A DNA stretch of 64,000 nt from an uncultured Eubacteriales bacterium (GCA_934467415.1 CAKSLQ010000005.1:1-64000), one strand, 5' to 3'; positions 48,928 to 59,074 are shown, numbered from the stretch's first letter. Numbers and translations: made by a program. The notes: a model not told the origin generated them from the sequence alone.

Positions 48928-48956
48928 TTGACATTTTTGCACAAAAGAGATAAAAT
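48928..48956 (+). promoter_or_regulatory. Promoter of the giant surface protein
   Basis: TTGACA and TAAAAT are 17 bases apart, about 54 bases before the ATG. Confidence 0.8.
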
Positions 48957-49009
48957 TAGAGTAACAATGTATCGGCATCGCCATACAAATTTGTGCAAGG
49001 AGAGAAACT

Positions 49010-52000
49010 ATGCAAAAGAAAATTCTCAGCCTGATCCTGACGCTGTGCATGCTGCTCGGCATGTTCCCCTTTGTCGTGGGGACATCCGCGGCGGACAGCA
49101 CGGCGGCGTATACGGAGATCGGCACGGCGGATGAACTCATCGCCCTGATGAGCGATTCCTCCGGGTGGGCGGGCAACTACCGCCTGACCGATCACATCGA
49201 CCTGACCGGCAAGAACGGCCAGGCGTGTATCGGCAATGACACGGTTCCGTTTACCGGCATTTTTGACGGTAACGGCAAGACGGTCAGCGGCATCAGCCTG
49301 AATATCACCGGCCGCAAGGGTGTCGGTTTCTTCGGTATCGTGCGCGATGCCGAGATCCGCGACCTCACGGCCAAGGGGTCGGTCACCTCGAACACGAACT
49401 TTACAGGCGGCCTGATCGGTGCTGTCACCGGCAATGCGCTTGTCGAAAACTGCACGAGCGAGATCACCGTAACGGCGCCCAGCCGTGTCGGCGGTATCGT
49501 CGGCGGCATCGTCCTCAACAACGGGCTGGGGACGGCGGAGGGCACGCAGCTGGATCTGGCGGCAGGCGCGGAAGTGATTATCCGCGGCTGCACGAACGCA
49601 GGCACGGTCACCGGCTCTGGCACGACGGCAGGCAACGGCCGTATCGGCGGCGTTGTCGGTTCGGCCTCCACGGGCAAGACGAGCGGCCGCCACTACACGA
49701 TCGAAAACTGTGCAAATACCGGGGATGTGACCGGCTTTGAAGCAGTCGGCGGCGTGCTCGGCTTTACCGACCATGCATCCAAAAACGGCGGCACGATCGT
49801 CGGCTGCTCCAACAGCGGTACGATTACGGGCGCAAGCTCCAAAGCAACGTTTGTCGGCGGCATCGTCGGCAAAACGCTCATAGGTGCCGGCTCGACGATG
49901 GAGATCACCGCGTGCTTCAACGGAGGTCTCGTCACCGGCCCTGCGCAGATCGGCGGTATCGTCGGCTACGCACAACAGGTGGGTACGACGATCTCGAAGT
50001 GCTGGAACGACGGCGAGGTCAAGGGCACCGGTACATACAAGGACGGCGCAGATGCGGGCGGTATCGTCGGCATTACCAATCCCGCAATCGTGGAGAACTG
50101 CATCAACACCGGCGCCGTTGACGGCAAAGCCAACAAGAACGTCGGCGGTATCGTCGGCAGAAACGCCGGTACGAATACCATCCGCTATAACTACAACGGC
50201 GGTACGACGACCAGCACCGGCACGAGCAACATCCGCGCCATCATCGGCGGTCTGGGCAGTTCGGCCGGTACCCTCACCCCCAACTACTACAGCGTCGGCG
50301 GCACGGATAGCAAAGGCACGCTGATTGAAGCGGCAGACCTTGCCAATGCAGACGCATATCCGGCGCTGGACAGCGAGCTCTGGCTGGCCACGACGAACGG
50401 CCCCGAGCTGCGCGTCTTCCATACGCACACGGATGCGGACAGCGACGGCAAGTGCGACACCTGCGGCTTCAATATGGGCTGCAAGCATGAGAGCACCCGC
50501 CAGGAAACCGTCACGGCTTCCACCTGCGCAACCGCGGGTACAGCCAATGTTTACTGCACGGTGTGCGGCGATTTTATCGGCACGGCGGCGCTTCCGCTCG
50601 ACCCGAATAACCACGAGCGCGTTGTATCTGTCGCTTTGCAGGACGGCAAGGCCGTCTATACCTGCGTGTGCGGCGTCACCTATGCGGAGACGACCGAGGC
50701 GCTCGATACGGTCTATGTCGCGGCAAGCGGCGTGACCGCGCTTCCCGCAGAGACGGCCGGTACGGAGGCAAATCCGTTCGGCAGCTTTGAGCTTGCAATG
50801 CACTATGCGGCGGCCGTTGCTTCGGCAAACGGCAGCGCGGCGGTCGTGGTCAAGGATTCGGCCACGGTTCCCGCTTCCTACAGCACGCCTGCCTTTACGG
50901 GTACGGTCACGGTGACCGGCGGCAGTCTGATCCTCGGCGGTGCAAGCACGTTCAAGATGAACGGTGCGATGACCTTCCGCGACATCAGCTTTGACGTGGA
51001 CAATCCGGGCAGCGGTGCTTACCTCTATGCACAGAACCACAAGCTGGTGATGGACACCGGCATTCAGATGGTCAATGCAAAGACCATCAGCCTGGTGATT
51101 AACCAGGAGGACAGGATGAGCGTCAACGCCGTCAAGATGTATGTCCTCGGCGGCTTTGAGAGCATCGGTACGCAGTCCTACACGCTGGACACCGATGTGA
51201 CGGTCCGCTCGGGCGACTACTGGTTCATCGGCGGCGGCAACCGCTGCGTGTCCGGCACGATGACGGTCAAGGGCAGCACGAAGCTGACGCTCGGCTTGAC
51301 GGATGTCGCAGATACATTGCAGACGGCATGGCTGAACTCCTTTGCGGTCGGCTCGGAGCATCTCTCCGCCGATACAAAGGCTACGGTCATTGTGGACGGC
51401 GAAGTCACGGTCGGCTGCTACAACGTCATCAATCAGAACGGCGGCGGACAGGAATTCCTGCGCACGACCGACCTTGTTCTGCGGGGCGATCTCAACCCGC
51501 TCGGCAGCCCGGTCTTTGACGTAACCGGCTCCACCGCAGTCACAAACGGCGTGATCAACGTCTATGTGGATGAGCGCGTGGACACCGCGATTGCAGATGC
51601 GGACATCTTTTACGGCGACAGCGCCGACGCGACGATCGCGGTCATCGGCTACACGGTCAACAAGGCGACCTACGCCACCTATTGTGTCAACCATCTGAAC
51701 GGTCATGTCGATGCAAACAGTGACGGCAGCTGCGACATCTGCGGCGGTTCCATGGTGTGCGAGCATCCCGACGGCATGCTGGAGTACCGAGTGACCGTTC
51801 CCGCAACCTGCTCCACGCTCGGCACGGAAGAAGTCTGGTGCAAGAGCTGCGGGAAGAAGGTCAGAACGCAGGATCTGAACTATGACGCTGAGAGACACAC
51901 CGGTTATCGCTTTGTGCGCAACGACCGGGGGCTCTACAACTACATCTGCGCCGACTGCGACGCGAACGGCAACACCCCCTTCTCCACCGACATCGAGATC

Positions 52001-55000
52001 CCCACGATCTACGTGGACAATGCTTCGACGACGAACAGCCAGGCCATCGGCGATGACTTCAACATCGGTACGGATGCCGGCAAGCCGGTTCTGACCATCG
52101 AGGAAGCGGCACGCAGACTTTCGCAGAGCGGCGGCAAGATCGTTCTCCTGGATCGCTATGCCATCAAGGAGGACATCACGCTCCCCGCCTACGAAAAAGA
52201 GATCACGATCACGACGGCGAAGGACATCACGGGCTTCGACACCGGCTTTGTGACCCAGAAGCACGGCGCGGTTCTTTCGCTCGGCGGCCCGACGAAGTTC
52301 GAGACGCTGATCTTCAACAACGGCTCGTCCGTGCAGAACAATTCCGACGGCGGCTATTACAACACGCTGGTCATTGTCGGCAACTGGAACGATGTGACCT
52401 TCGGCGAAAAGCTGACCACCTTCGGTAACTGCTACTTTGTTACAGGCAAGCAGTTCCCCACGGAGGACGACACCGCGGCGAAGACGGTTAAGCTGAGCTT
52501 TGCAAAGACGACGGCAGTCAAGGTCAACGACAAGCAGGCTGCGGTCACGTTCTTCGGTCAGCTCTTCCTCGGCTCGCGCGGCAACGCGGACGTCAAGGTC
52601 GCCAACAAGACGGTCACCGCCGACTTTGTGGGCGGCACCACGGTCATCAATCTCTATGCAGCTTCGACCAGCTCGGCGGCGCAGAACCTCCGGATGGAGA
52701 ACTGCAACGTCACGGTCAACTTCTATGAAAACGCCTATATCGGCACGATCCGCACGGGCGACGGCAATACCGCGGGAACCGGTACGGCGTACCTGGACAG
52801 CCTGACGGTCAACCTGAACGACTCCGCGCGTGTATGGTCCGCGTTCGTTCCGAGAAACGTGCGCAGCCTGAACATCCATGTCTCGGGCTCGGCGGACGGC
52901 CGTACCCTTGCACAGCCGGTCAACCTCGGCGAGTGCGCTCTGACGGCGGGCTACCTTGCATCGGACAACTACACCGGCAATGAGACGCTGACGGCAACCT
53001 ATTCCTCGCATTCCTTTGCAGTCGGCAAGACGCTGACCCACAGCGGCTATGCGGCGGATAAGGTTACGATCCATGTCACCGATGAGTGCGTCTGGGATGA
53101 CGGCGTGATCACGACGCCCGCAACACCCGACGCGGCAGGCGTCAAGACCTACACCTGCACGGTCTGCGGCAGAACCAGAACCGAGTCGGTTCCGTTCGTC
53201 TGCACGACGCACAGCTATATCGCCAAGGCGGACGGCAGCTACGCCTGCGCCGTCTGCGGCGAGACCTTCACCGCGCTGCCCAACGCCGAGCTGATCCTCA
53301 AGGTCGATTCGGCCACGGTGGCGGACGGCAAGGTCGTCGTCAACGTTTCGATGAAGACGGAAAGCTTCTGGGGCGTTCGCTTTGCGATCACCGCACCCGA
53401 AGGCTTCACGCTTACATCGGTTGAGTCGCTTCTGCCCACGGCGGGCGAGGGCGACGACGGCACGGGCACCGGCCTCTCGCTGATGAGCGGCACGGAGAGC
53501 ATCGCCGTTCTCGGCTTCAAGCAGCCGCCGGTCAACTATGCGGTCGATCAGGTCGTTGCAACGCTGACCTATACGGTTGCCGATACGGTCGATCTGACGA
53601 AGGCGCTGGTCTTCGAGGCAACCATCAAGGAAGCCATCAAGTATGAAGACAATGCAAACGTCATGATGAACGCGCTGGCAGTCGGTATCGAAACGACGCC
53701 CTCGGCGCACGAGCATGAGTATGTCGGGACGATCACGACGCCGGCAACCTGCGGCAAGGACGGCGTAAAGACGTTCACCTGCCAGGGCTGCGGCGACAGC
53801 TACACGGAAGCGATCCCGGCAACGGGCGCGCATACGTTCGGCGAGTGGATCGTCACCACGCCGGCACAGGTCGGGGTGAAGGGCGAAGAGACCCGCACCT
53901 GCCCGGTCTGCGGCACGACCGAGACGCGCGAGATTCCCGCGCTTGAGCCGGAAGTCTACGTTGCCCACATCGGCAATGTCGGCTACACGACGGTGCAGGC
54001 GGCATTCGATGCAGCGAAGGCACTGGAGACCATTACGGTAGCGGAAGGCACGACCGAGACGGTCGCACCGAAGACGACGGTATACCTTGCAGGCGACTAC
54101 AGCGGTATCACCATCAGCGGCGACTACATGCTGGAGACGACGGGCAGATACAAGCTGGTCGGCGGCAGTGTCGCAGCAGATGCAAACATCAAGTTCAACT
54201 ATTCGGCAAAGGCAATCGTGATGCCGGTTACGGCGCCGAGCGGCAACCCGAAGGGCGGCCAGGCGCTGAACCTGGGCGCATCGGTCGAGTACGTCTATGC
54301 GCCGAAGAAGACGCATGTGGACAGCTTTGCGGAGTTCTTCGTGAAGTATGAGCTGCTGGGCCTGGACGGCAAATCGGTCGAGGAAGGCAGCACGGACAGC
54401 GAGGCCGTGACGCTGGTGATCGCAGACCGCAAGGATATGGCGGGCGACGCGGCACGGTATGCGTACATTCTGGACGGCGTACCGGCGAAGTGCATGAACA
54501 ACACGATCCGCATCACGACCTACGGCGTGAACGCAGACGGCAGCGTGACGGTCGGCACGAAGGACTGGGGCGCATATGTCTACCTCCAGACGTCTCTTGC
54601 AAGCGCAACGGGAACGTGGAGAGAGCTTGTGGCAGCCCTGATCAACTACGGCGCACTGGCACAGCAGAACTTCGCCTACAACACGGCGAATATGCTGAGC
54701 GACCTGCTACCGGAGGCAGAGAGAAAGCTGACGGTTGCGGACTACGCGGATGTCGTGATCGAGAAGAAGTACGAGAGAGAGACGCGGACGGATGCAAACG
54801 ATCAGTTTGAAGCATTTGCATCTTCGCTGGAGCTGCTTGACCGGATCAACATTCTGGTCACGGTGAAGTCGAAGGCCGGTGCATCGACGGAATACGCCGG
54901 TGTGAAGGCGATATACAGCTATGCGGATGCCGTCACGGGCGAGACGATCACGGGCGCGATCCCGTTCGAGGAATGGACGGTCGGCGTCGTTGACGCGAAG

Positions 55001-55240
55001 GGCCGCACGGCATACTATATCAGCCTGAACGATGTCGCTGCAAGAAACCTGCGCGCGCTGATCTCGCTGGATATTGTGAATGCGGACGGCACGAGCGTGT
55101 ATGCATTGCAGAACCTGACGTTCAACGCGGCGGAGAACTACTGCTCGACGGCGAAGACGGGCAGCAATGCAAACCTTGCGGCAATCTGCTGCGGTATCAT
55201 GAACTACTGCGACAAGGCGATTGCCTACTTCGGCAAATAA
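49010..55240 (+). CDS. Giant modular surface protein with GLUG repeats and cohesin-like domain
   Basis: The 2076-residue protein begins with a signal peptide. Residues about 30-460 hold many GLUG-type repeats (VGGIVGxxx followed by an Asn/Cys-rich turn), as in surface adhesins. Cysteine-pair modules (CDTCGF, CTVCG, CDICGG, CAVCGETF, CPVCG) separate two beta-rich segments (about 570-890 and 1000-1350). Residues about 1426-1560 (AELILKVDSATVADGKVVV, FWGVRFAITAPEGFTLTSVE, VDQVVATLTYTVADTVD) resemble a cohesin. A repeated HTFGEWIVTTPAQVGVKGEE module leads to a 420-residue C-terminal region with no cell-wall anchor motif that I can see. AAGGAG precedes the ATG. Likely an adhesin or scaffold; ligand unknown. 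Confidence 0.87.
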   Translation: MQKKILSLILTLCMLLGMFPFVVGTSAADSTAAYTEIGTADELIALMSDSSGWAGNYRLTDHIDLTGKNGQACIGNDTVPFTGIFDGNGKTVSGISLNITGRKGVGFFGIVRDAEIRDLTAKGSVTSNTNFTGGLIGAVTGNALVENCTSEITVTAPSRVGGIVGGIVLNNGLGTAEGTQLDLAAGAEVIIRGCTNAGTVTGSGTTAGNGRIGGVVGSASTGKTSGRHYTIENCANTGDVTGFEAVGGVLGFTDHASKNGGTIVGCSNSGTITGASSKATFVGGIVGKTLIGAGSTMEITACFNGGLVTGPAQIGGIVGYAQQVGTTISKCWNDGEVKGTGTYKDGADAGGIVGITNPAIVENCINTGAVDGKANKNVGGIVGRNAGTNTIRYNYNGGTTTSTGTSNIRAIIGGLGSSAGTLTPNYYSVGGTDSKGTLIEAADLANADAYPALDSELWLATTNGPELRVFHTHTDADSDGKCDTCGFNMGCKHESTRQETVTASTCATAGTANVYCTVCGDFIGTAALPLDPNNHERVVSVALQDGKAVYTCVCGVTYAETTEALDTVYVAASGVTALPAETAGTEANPFGSFELAMHYAAAVASANGSAAVVVKDSATVPASYSTPAFTGTVTVTGGSLILGGASTFKMNGAMTFRDISFDVDNPGSGAYLYAQNHKLVMDTGIQMVNAKTISLVINQEDRMSVNAVKMYVLGGFESIGTQSYTLDTDVTVRSGDYWFIGGGNRCVSGTMTVKGSTKLTLGLTDVADTLQTAWLNSFAVGSEHLSADTKATVIVDGEVTVGCYNVINQNGGGQEFLRTTDLVLRGDLNPLGSPVFDVTGSTAVTNGVINVYVDERVDTAIADADIFYGDSADATIAVIGYTVNKATYATYCVNHLNGHVDANSDGSCDICGGSMVCEHPDGMLEYRVTVPATCSTLGTEEVWCKSCGKKVRTQDLNYDAERHTGYRFVRNDRGLYNYICADCDANGNTPFSTDIEIPTIYVDNASTTNSQAIGDDFNIGTDAGKPVLTIEEAARRLSQSGGKIVLLDRYAIKEDITLPAYEKEITITTAKDITGFDTGFVTQKHGAVLSLGGPTKFETLIFNNGSSVQNNSDGGYYNTLVIVGNWNDVTFGEKLTTFGNCYFVTGKQFPTEDDTAAKTVKLSFAKTTAVKVNDKQAAVTFFGQLFLGSRGNADVKVANKTVTADFVGGTTVINLYAASTSSAAQNLRMENCNVTVNFYENAYIGTIRTGDGNTAGTGTAYLDSLTVNLNDSARVWSAFVPRNVRSLNIHVSGSADGRTLAQPVNLGECALTAGYLASDNYTGNETLTATYSSHSFAVGKTLTHSGYAADKVTIHVTDECVWDDGVITTPATPDAAGVKTYTCTVCGRTRTESVPFVCTTHSYIAKADGSYACAVCGETFTALPNAELILKVDSATVADGKVVVNVSMKTESFWGVRFAITAPEGFTLTSVESLLPTAGEGDDGTGTGLSLMSGTESIAVLGFKQPPVNYAVDQVVATLTYTVADTVDLTKALVFEATIKEAIKYEDNANVMMNALAVGIETTPSAHEHEYVGTITTPATCGKDGVKTFTCQGCGDSYTEAIPATGAHTFGEWIVTTPAQVGVKGEETRTCPVCGTTETREIPALEPEVYVAHIGNVGYTTVQAAFDAAKALETITVAEGTTETVAPKTTVYLAGDYSGITISGDYMLETTGRYKLVGGSVAADANIKFNYSAKAIVMPVTAPSGNPKGGQALNLGASVEYVYAPKKTHVDSFAEFFVKYELLGLDGKSVEEGSTDSEAVTLVIADRKDMAGDAARYAYILDGVPAKCMNNTIRITTYGVNADGSVTVGTKDWGAYVYLQTSLASATGTWRELVAALINYGALAQQNFAYNTANMLSDLLPEAERKLTVADYADVVIEKKYERETRTDANDQFEAFASSLELLDRINILVTVKSKAGASTEYAGVKAIYSYADAVTGETITGAIPFEEWTVGVVDAKGRTAYYISLNDVAARNLRALISLDIVNADGTSVYALQNLTFNAAENYCSTAKTGSNANLAAICCGIMNYCDKAIAYFGK

Positions 55241-55258
55241 TCCTGCAAACAAAATCAC

Positions 55259-55286
55259 AAAAAGCACCCCCGCGGGGGTGCTTTTT
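55259..55286 (+). terminator. Terminator of the giant surface protein gene
   Basis: AAAAAGCACCCCC and GGGGGTGCTTTTT form a perfect stem with a two-base central GC. Confidence 0.92.
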
Positions 55287-55338
55287 GTGTCTGTCGGCGG
55301 CGGGCGAGGCGAAAAAATCCGGAGATCCCGGATTTTGA

Positions 55339-55367
55339 TTGACAGACGCCGCGCGGCGTGGTAAACT
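55339..55367 (+). promoter_or_regulatory. Promoter of the VanY-like carboxypeptidase gene
   Basis: TTGACA and TAAACT are 17 bases apart; the spacer contains a CGCCGCGCGGCG palindrome. Confidence 0.7.
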
Positions 55368-55396
55368 GTTCTTGTATCAAAAAGAGGGGAATGCGG

Positions 55397-56305
55397 ATGC
55401 AACGATGGAACAGGGCGCTCGCCGTTTTGGCCTGCTTGCTCTTTTTTAATGCCTGCGGTGCGCAGGAGGCGGAAACGACCGCCGAAACCGGGACGACGAC
55501 GCCCGAAATCACAACATCTGCGGCCGCAGAAACGCTTGCGCCGGTCGCATCGCCCGCAGTGACGGAAATGACGGAAGAAACAACGACCCGCGCGGAAACT
55601 ACGGCGGAAACGACCGCCGAAACCACGACCGCGGAAGCGGCCGCCACGACCGCGCGAGCGATTGAAACAACCGTGCAGACGACCGCAGAAGCGACCGCCG
55701 AAGCAACGGCTGCGGTGACTGCGCCGACCGTGCGGGAGGGAGAATATCCGGAGGGGGAGACCGTGATCGAAACCATCGACGGCCTTACCTATGTAAACGG
55801 GATTCTGATTGCCAACAAGACCTATCTGCTGCCCGCCGACTATGCCCCGGGCAGGATTCTGCCCGAGGCGCAGACCGCCTTTGACACGATGCGCGCGGCG
55901 GCGAAGGAAGAGGGGCTGACCCTGAAGATCGTGTCGGGCTATCGCTCCTACCAAAAGCAGGATAAGGTTTATCACAACTATGCCGCGCGGGACGGCGCGG
56001 CACTGGCCGACCGTTATTCTGCCCGCGCAGGCAGCTCCGAGCATCAGACCGGGTATGCCATGGACATCAACTCCGTGCGCCAGAGCTTTGCCGAGACAAA
56101 AGAGGGCAAATGGCTGGCGGCACATTGCGCGGAATACGGCTTTATCCTGCGCTATCCGAAGGATAAGGAGGCGGAGACCGGCTTCATGTACGAGCCGTGG
56201 CACATCCGCTATCTCGGCGTCGAGCTGGCGCAGAAGATCACCGAAAGCGGACTGTGCCTGGAGGAATATCTCGGCATCACCTCCGCTTATGCGGAAGATC
56301 AGTAA
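55397..56305 (+). CDS. VanY-like D-alanyl-D-alanine carboxypeptidase lipoprotein (M15B)
   Basis: This 302-residue lipoprotein has the lipobox LFFNACGA, then a Thr/Glu/Ala linker of about 90 residues with repeated TTAET units, then an M15 zinc peptidase domain. Active-site motifs are IVSGYRSYQKQDKVYHNY, AGSSEHQTGYAMDIN (His and Asp ligands) and EPWHIRYLGVELA (catalytic Glu and third His). It trims the terminal D-Ala of peptidoglycan stems outside the membrane. The second of two close ATGs is chosen because GAGGGG lies seven bases before it. Nothing nearby suggests vancomycin resistance. Confidence 0.93.
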   Translation: MQRWNRALAVLACLLFFNACGAQEAETTAETGTTTPEITTSAAAETLAPVASPAVTEMTEETTTRAETTAETTAETTTAEAAATTARAIETTVQTTAEATAEATAAVTAPTVREGEYPEGETVIETIDGLTYVNGILIANKTYLLPADYAPGRILPEAQTAFDTMRAAAKEEGLTLKIVSGYRSYQKQDKVYHNYAARDGAALADRYSARAGSSEHQTGYAMDINSVRQSFAETKEGKWLAAHCAEYGFILRYPKDKEAETGFMYEPWHIRYLGVELAQKITESGLCLEEYLGITSAYAEDQ

Positions 56306-56318
56306 CATGGGGGACTCT

Positions 56319-57647
56319 ATGGAAACGAAACATAAGAAATCATTCGGCAGCCGCTGGGGCTTCATTCTGGCCTCGGTCGGTTCTGCCGTCGGCATGGCGA
56401 ATGTGTGGGGATTCCCCAACAAAATGGGCACGAACGGCGGCGGCGCGTTCCTGCTGGTCTATCTGCTGTTTGTCGTCATCTTCAGCTATGTCGGGCTGCC
56501 TGCCGAGTTTGCCATCGGCCGCCGCGCCGGGACGGGAACGCTCGGCGCCTACGCCTATGCGTGGGGGACGCGCGGAAAAAAGGCGGGGAAGGTCGGCGGG
56601 GCGCTCGGCTGGCTGCCGCTGGCCGGTTCGCTCTGCATCGCCATCGGCTATTCGGTCATCGTTGCCTATGTGCTGAAGGCGCTTGCCGATTCGGTCACGG
56701 GGACGCTGATGCACGCCGACACGGCGGCCTGGTTCGCCTCCTTCTCGCAGACCGGCTTCTCGGTCGTGCCGTACCATGTGATCGTGGTCGTCGGCACGCT
56801 GCTCACGCTGTTCCTCGGCGCACACAGCATCGAGAAGTCCAACAAGGTCATGATGCCGCTGTTCTTTCTGATCTTTCTGATCCTCGCCGTGCGCGCGGCG
56901 TTTCTGCCCGGTGCGGGCAAGGGCTATCTTTTCATGCTGATCCCGCGCTGGGAGGCGCTGAAAGACCCCGCGGTCTGGATCTCCGCCATGGGGCAGGCCT
57001 TCTTCTCGCTGTCGGTCACCGGCAGCGGCATGATCGTCTACGGCGCATATCTGGATAAGAAGGAGGACGTCATCGGCGTCTCGCGGCATACGGCGCTGTT
57101 TGACACCATCGCGGCGCTGATCGCGGCGCTGGTCATCATCCCCGCATGCTTTTCCTACGGCGTGGATGTCGGCGCGGGTCCGAGTCTGCTGTTCATCACG
57201 CTGCCCGAGATCTTGCAGGACATTCCGCTTGGCCGCCTGTTTGCGGTCATCCTCTATCTCGCCATGATCTTTGCGGGCGTCAGCTCGCTGCAGAACATGT
57301 TTGAGGCGGTGGCCGAATCGCTGCTGCACCGTTTCCCGCGCCTGAACCGCCGGGCGGCGCTGATCCTCATCTGCGCGATTTGCCTCGGCTGCGGCATCGG
57401 CATGGAGGCGATCACCAAATGGGGACCGTGGATGGACCTTGTCTCCATCTACATCATCCCGATCGGCGCGACGCTGGGGGCGGTCACCTGGTTCTGGGTG
57501 ATGAAAAAGGACGAGCTGCTGTCCGCCGTCGGCGAAGGCGGCGCAAAGCATCGCAGCGGCCTGTGGTACGCCGTCGGCCGCTACATCTATGTGCCGTTTG
57601 CAATGATCCTCTGCGCTGTGGCGCTGATCCTCAAGGTCGCATTCTGA
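56319..57647 (+). CDS. Sodium-dependent NSS family transporter
   Basis: The 442-residue, roughly 11-12 span carrier has the neurotransmitter:sodium symporter signature near its start: WGFILASVGSAVGMANVWGF, then PNKMGTNGGGAFLLVYLLF, and later AFFSLSVTGSGMIVYGAYL and a sodium-site-like AGVSSLQNMFEAVAES. Relatives import amino acids such as tyrosine, tryptophan or leucine with sodium. I take the ATG after GGGGGA; another in-frame ATG lies four codons upstream, two bases after the carboxypeptidase stop. Substrate unknown. Confidence 0.92.
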   Translation: METKHKKSFGSRWGFILASVGSAVGMANVWGFPNKMGTNGGGAFLLVYLLFVVIFSYVGLPAEFAIGRRAGTGTLGAYAYAWGTRGKKAGKVGGALGWLPLAGSLCIAIGYSVIVAYVLKALADSVTGTLMHADTAAWFASFSQTGFSVVPYHVIVVVGTLLTLFLGAHSIEKSNKVMMPLFFLIFLILAVRAAFLPGAGKGYLFMLIPRWEALKDPAVWISAMGQAFFSLSVTGSGMIVYGAYLDKKEDVIGVSRHTALFDTIAALIAALVIIPACFSYGVDVGAGPSLLFITLPEILQDIPLGRLFAVILYLAMIFAGVSSLQNMFEAVAESLLHRFPRLNRRAALILICAICLGCGIGMEAITKWGPWMDLVSIYIIPIGATLGAVTWFWVMKKDELLSAVGEGGAKHRSGLWYAVGRYIYVPFAMILCAVALILKVAF

Positions 57648-57651
57648 AGAT

Positions 57652-57681
57652 AAAAAAGGTTCGCCGCGGCGAACCTTTTTT
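57652..57681 (+). terminator. Terminator of the NSS transporter gene
   Basis: AAAAAAGGTTCGCC and its complement form a near-continuous palindrome ending in six Ts. Confidence 0.92.
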
Positions 57682-57768
57682 GTACGAAAATACGGGAAAA
57701 ATGTGCGGATTTCCGCATGGCGCGGCGGGGATCGGCGTGCTATAATAGGGTGAAACGGGGGCGAAAAC

Positions 57769-58479
57769 ATGAAATTCATTACAGTGGACACCTATGACAA
57801 AATGAGCCGCCGGGCGGCGAACATCATCTCGGCGCAGGTCATCATCAAGCCGGACTGCGTGCTGGGACTGGCCACCGGCTCGTCGCCGCTCGGCACATAC
57901 CGCCAGCTGATCGAATGGTACAACAAGGGCGATATTGATTTTTCCGCGGTCACGACGGTCAACCTCGACGAATACGTCGGTCTCGACGGAAACAACCCGC
58001 AGAGCTACCGCTATTTTATGGATCACAACCTGTTTGACTACATCAACATCGACCGTGCGAACACCTTTGTGCCGAACGGTCGCGCCGCCGACCTTGCGGC
58101 CGAGGGGAAGGCCTACGACGCGCGCATCGAGGCGCTCGGCGGCATCGACCTGCAGCTGCTCGGCCTCGGCCTTGACGGCCACATCGGCTTCAACGAGCCG
58201 GATCGCTACTTTGTCAAGAGCACGCATGTGGTCGAGCTGCATGAGAGCACCATCGCCGCCAACGCGCGGTTCTTTGCAAGCGAGGCCGATGTGCCGCGCC
58301 GCGCCATCACGATGGGCATGGTCTCGATCCTGCAGGCGAAGAAGATCCTGCTGATCGCGAGCGGCGCGGGCAAGCGCGACATCCTCGAAAAAGCCTTCTT
58401 CGGCCCGATCACGCCCGAGATCCCCGCCTCGATCCTCCAGCTGCACCCCGACATCACGGTCATCTACAGCAAAACCTGA
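57769..58479 (+). CDS. nagB: Glucosamine-6-phosphate deaminase
   Basis: The 236-residue enzyme turns glucosamine-6-phosphate into fructose-6-phosphate and ammonia. Motifs are LGLATGSSPLGTYRQLIEW, TVNLDEYVGLDGNNPQSYRYFM, the catalytic LLGLGLDGHIGFNEP and ITMGMVSILQAKKILLIASG. Length is that of short Gram-positive NagB. The gene has a TATAAT box about 27 bases upstream and no nagA partner; it could feed amino-sugars from host mucin or wall turnover into the PPi-phosphofructokinase step. Confidence 0.96.
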   Translation: MKFITVDTYDKMSRRAANIISAQVIIKPDCVLGLATGSSPLGTYRQLIEWYNKGDIDFSAVTTVNLDEYVGLDGNNPQSYRYFMDHNLFDYINIDRANTFVPNGRAADLAAEGKAYDARIEALGGIDLQLLGLGLDGHIGFNEPDRYFVKSTHVVELHESTIAANARFFASEADVPRRAITMGMVSILQAKKILLIASGAGKRDILEKAFFGPITPEIPASILQLHPDITVIYSKT

Positions 58480-58529
58480 GGCGCGACGGTCGAATCTGCG
58501 CAAATCGGCAGGAATTTTCGCCCTCCCTC

Positions 58530-58558
58530 TTGCAAAATACAGCCAAATTGCGTATAAT
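58530..58558 (+). promoter_or_regulatory. Promoter of the DUF5684 gene
   Basis: TTGCAA and TATAAT are 17 bases apart. Confidence 0.75.
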
Positions 58559-58615
58559 GGAAGCAAGTACCGACAGCTTACATTACGATTTACAGTTTGC
58601 AAAGGAGAACAACTT

Positions 58616-59074
58616 ATGCCTGATTTCATGTACGATTCCTCGGCTGCTCTCTTCGGTCTTGCGGGCGGTATGCTCGTTGTCACGATTCTGATTTCCGTCG
58701 CGATGTACGTGCTGCAGATCATCGGTTGGTGGAAGCTCTTCACCAAGGCGGGTGAGGCCGGCTGGAAGTCGCTGATCCCGCTTTACAACCTGTATGTGAT
58801 CTGCAAGATCAGCTGCGCCGCCAAGTATTTTTGGTACCTCCTCCTCACGGCGATCGCGTCCGGCATTTTCTCCGCCATCGGCGGTACGATCGGCGGGCTG
58901 CTTGTCGGCGTCTGCTCGATCCTGTCTTTGGTGCTCTTCATTATGGTGAACTACAAGCTCGCCAAGGCATATGGGCACGGCGGCGGCTATACGCTCGGCC
59001 TGCTCTTCTTCCCCTGGCTCTTCATTCTGATTCTCGGCTTCGGCAGCTCTGCCTATCAGGGTAACGCTGCATAA
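58616..59074 (+). CDS. DUF5684 membrane protein
   Basis: This 152-residue protein has four likely membrane helices and the DUF5684 hallmarks IIGWWKLFTKAGEAGWKSLI with PLYNLYVICKI following, then a late YKLAKAYGHGGGYTLGLLFF and PWLFILILGFGSSAY. The family is common in gut bacteria and is sometimes fused to signal-peptidase-like genes; its function is unknown. AAAGGAG precedes the ATG, with a clear promoter and terminator, so it is an independent unit. Confidence 0.88.
   Translation: MPDFMYDSSAALFGLAGGMLVVTILISVAMYVLQIIGWWKLFTKAGEAGWKSLIPLYNLYVICKISCAAKYFWYLLLTAIASGIFSAIGGTIGGLLVGVCSILSLVLFIMVNYKLAKAYGHGGGYTLGLLFFPWLFILILGFGSSAYQGNAA

Noticed and set aside
48594..48998. A 134-codon minus-strand frame in the AT-rich gap before the giant gene
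   Set aside because: It overlaps the promoter of the giant gene, starts without a ribosome binding site, and has no recognisable motif; composition alone explains it.
48956..54316. A 1786-codon open frame antisense to the giant surface protein gene
   Set aside because: It mirrors the codon pattern of the real gene on the other strand, runs through that gene's promoter region, is full of Arg, Asp, Val and His without any recognisable domain, and has no ribosome binding site. GC-rich codon use explains the lack of stops.
55397..56305. Vancomycin-resistance vanY gene
   Set aside because: The protein is an ordinary M15B carboxypeptidase lipoprotein with no vanRS, vanH, vanA or vanX nearby, so no resistance role is supported.
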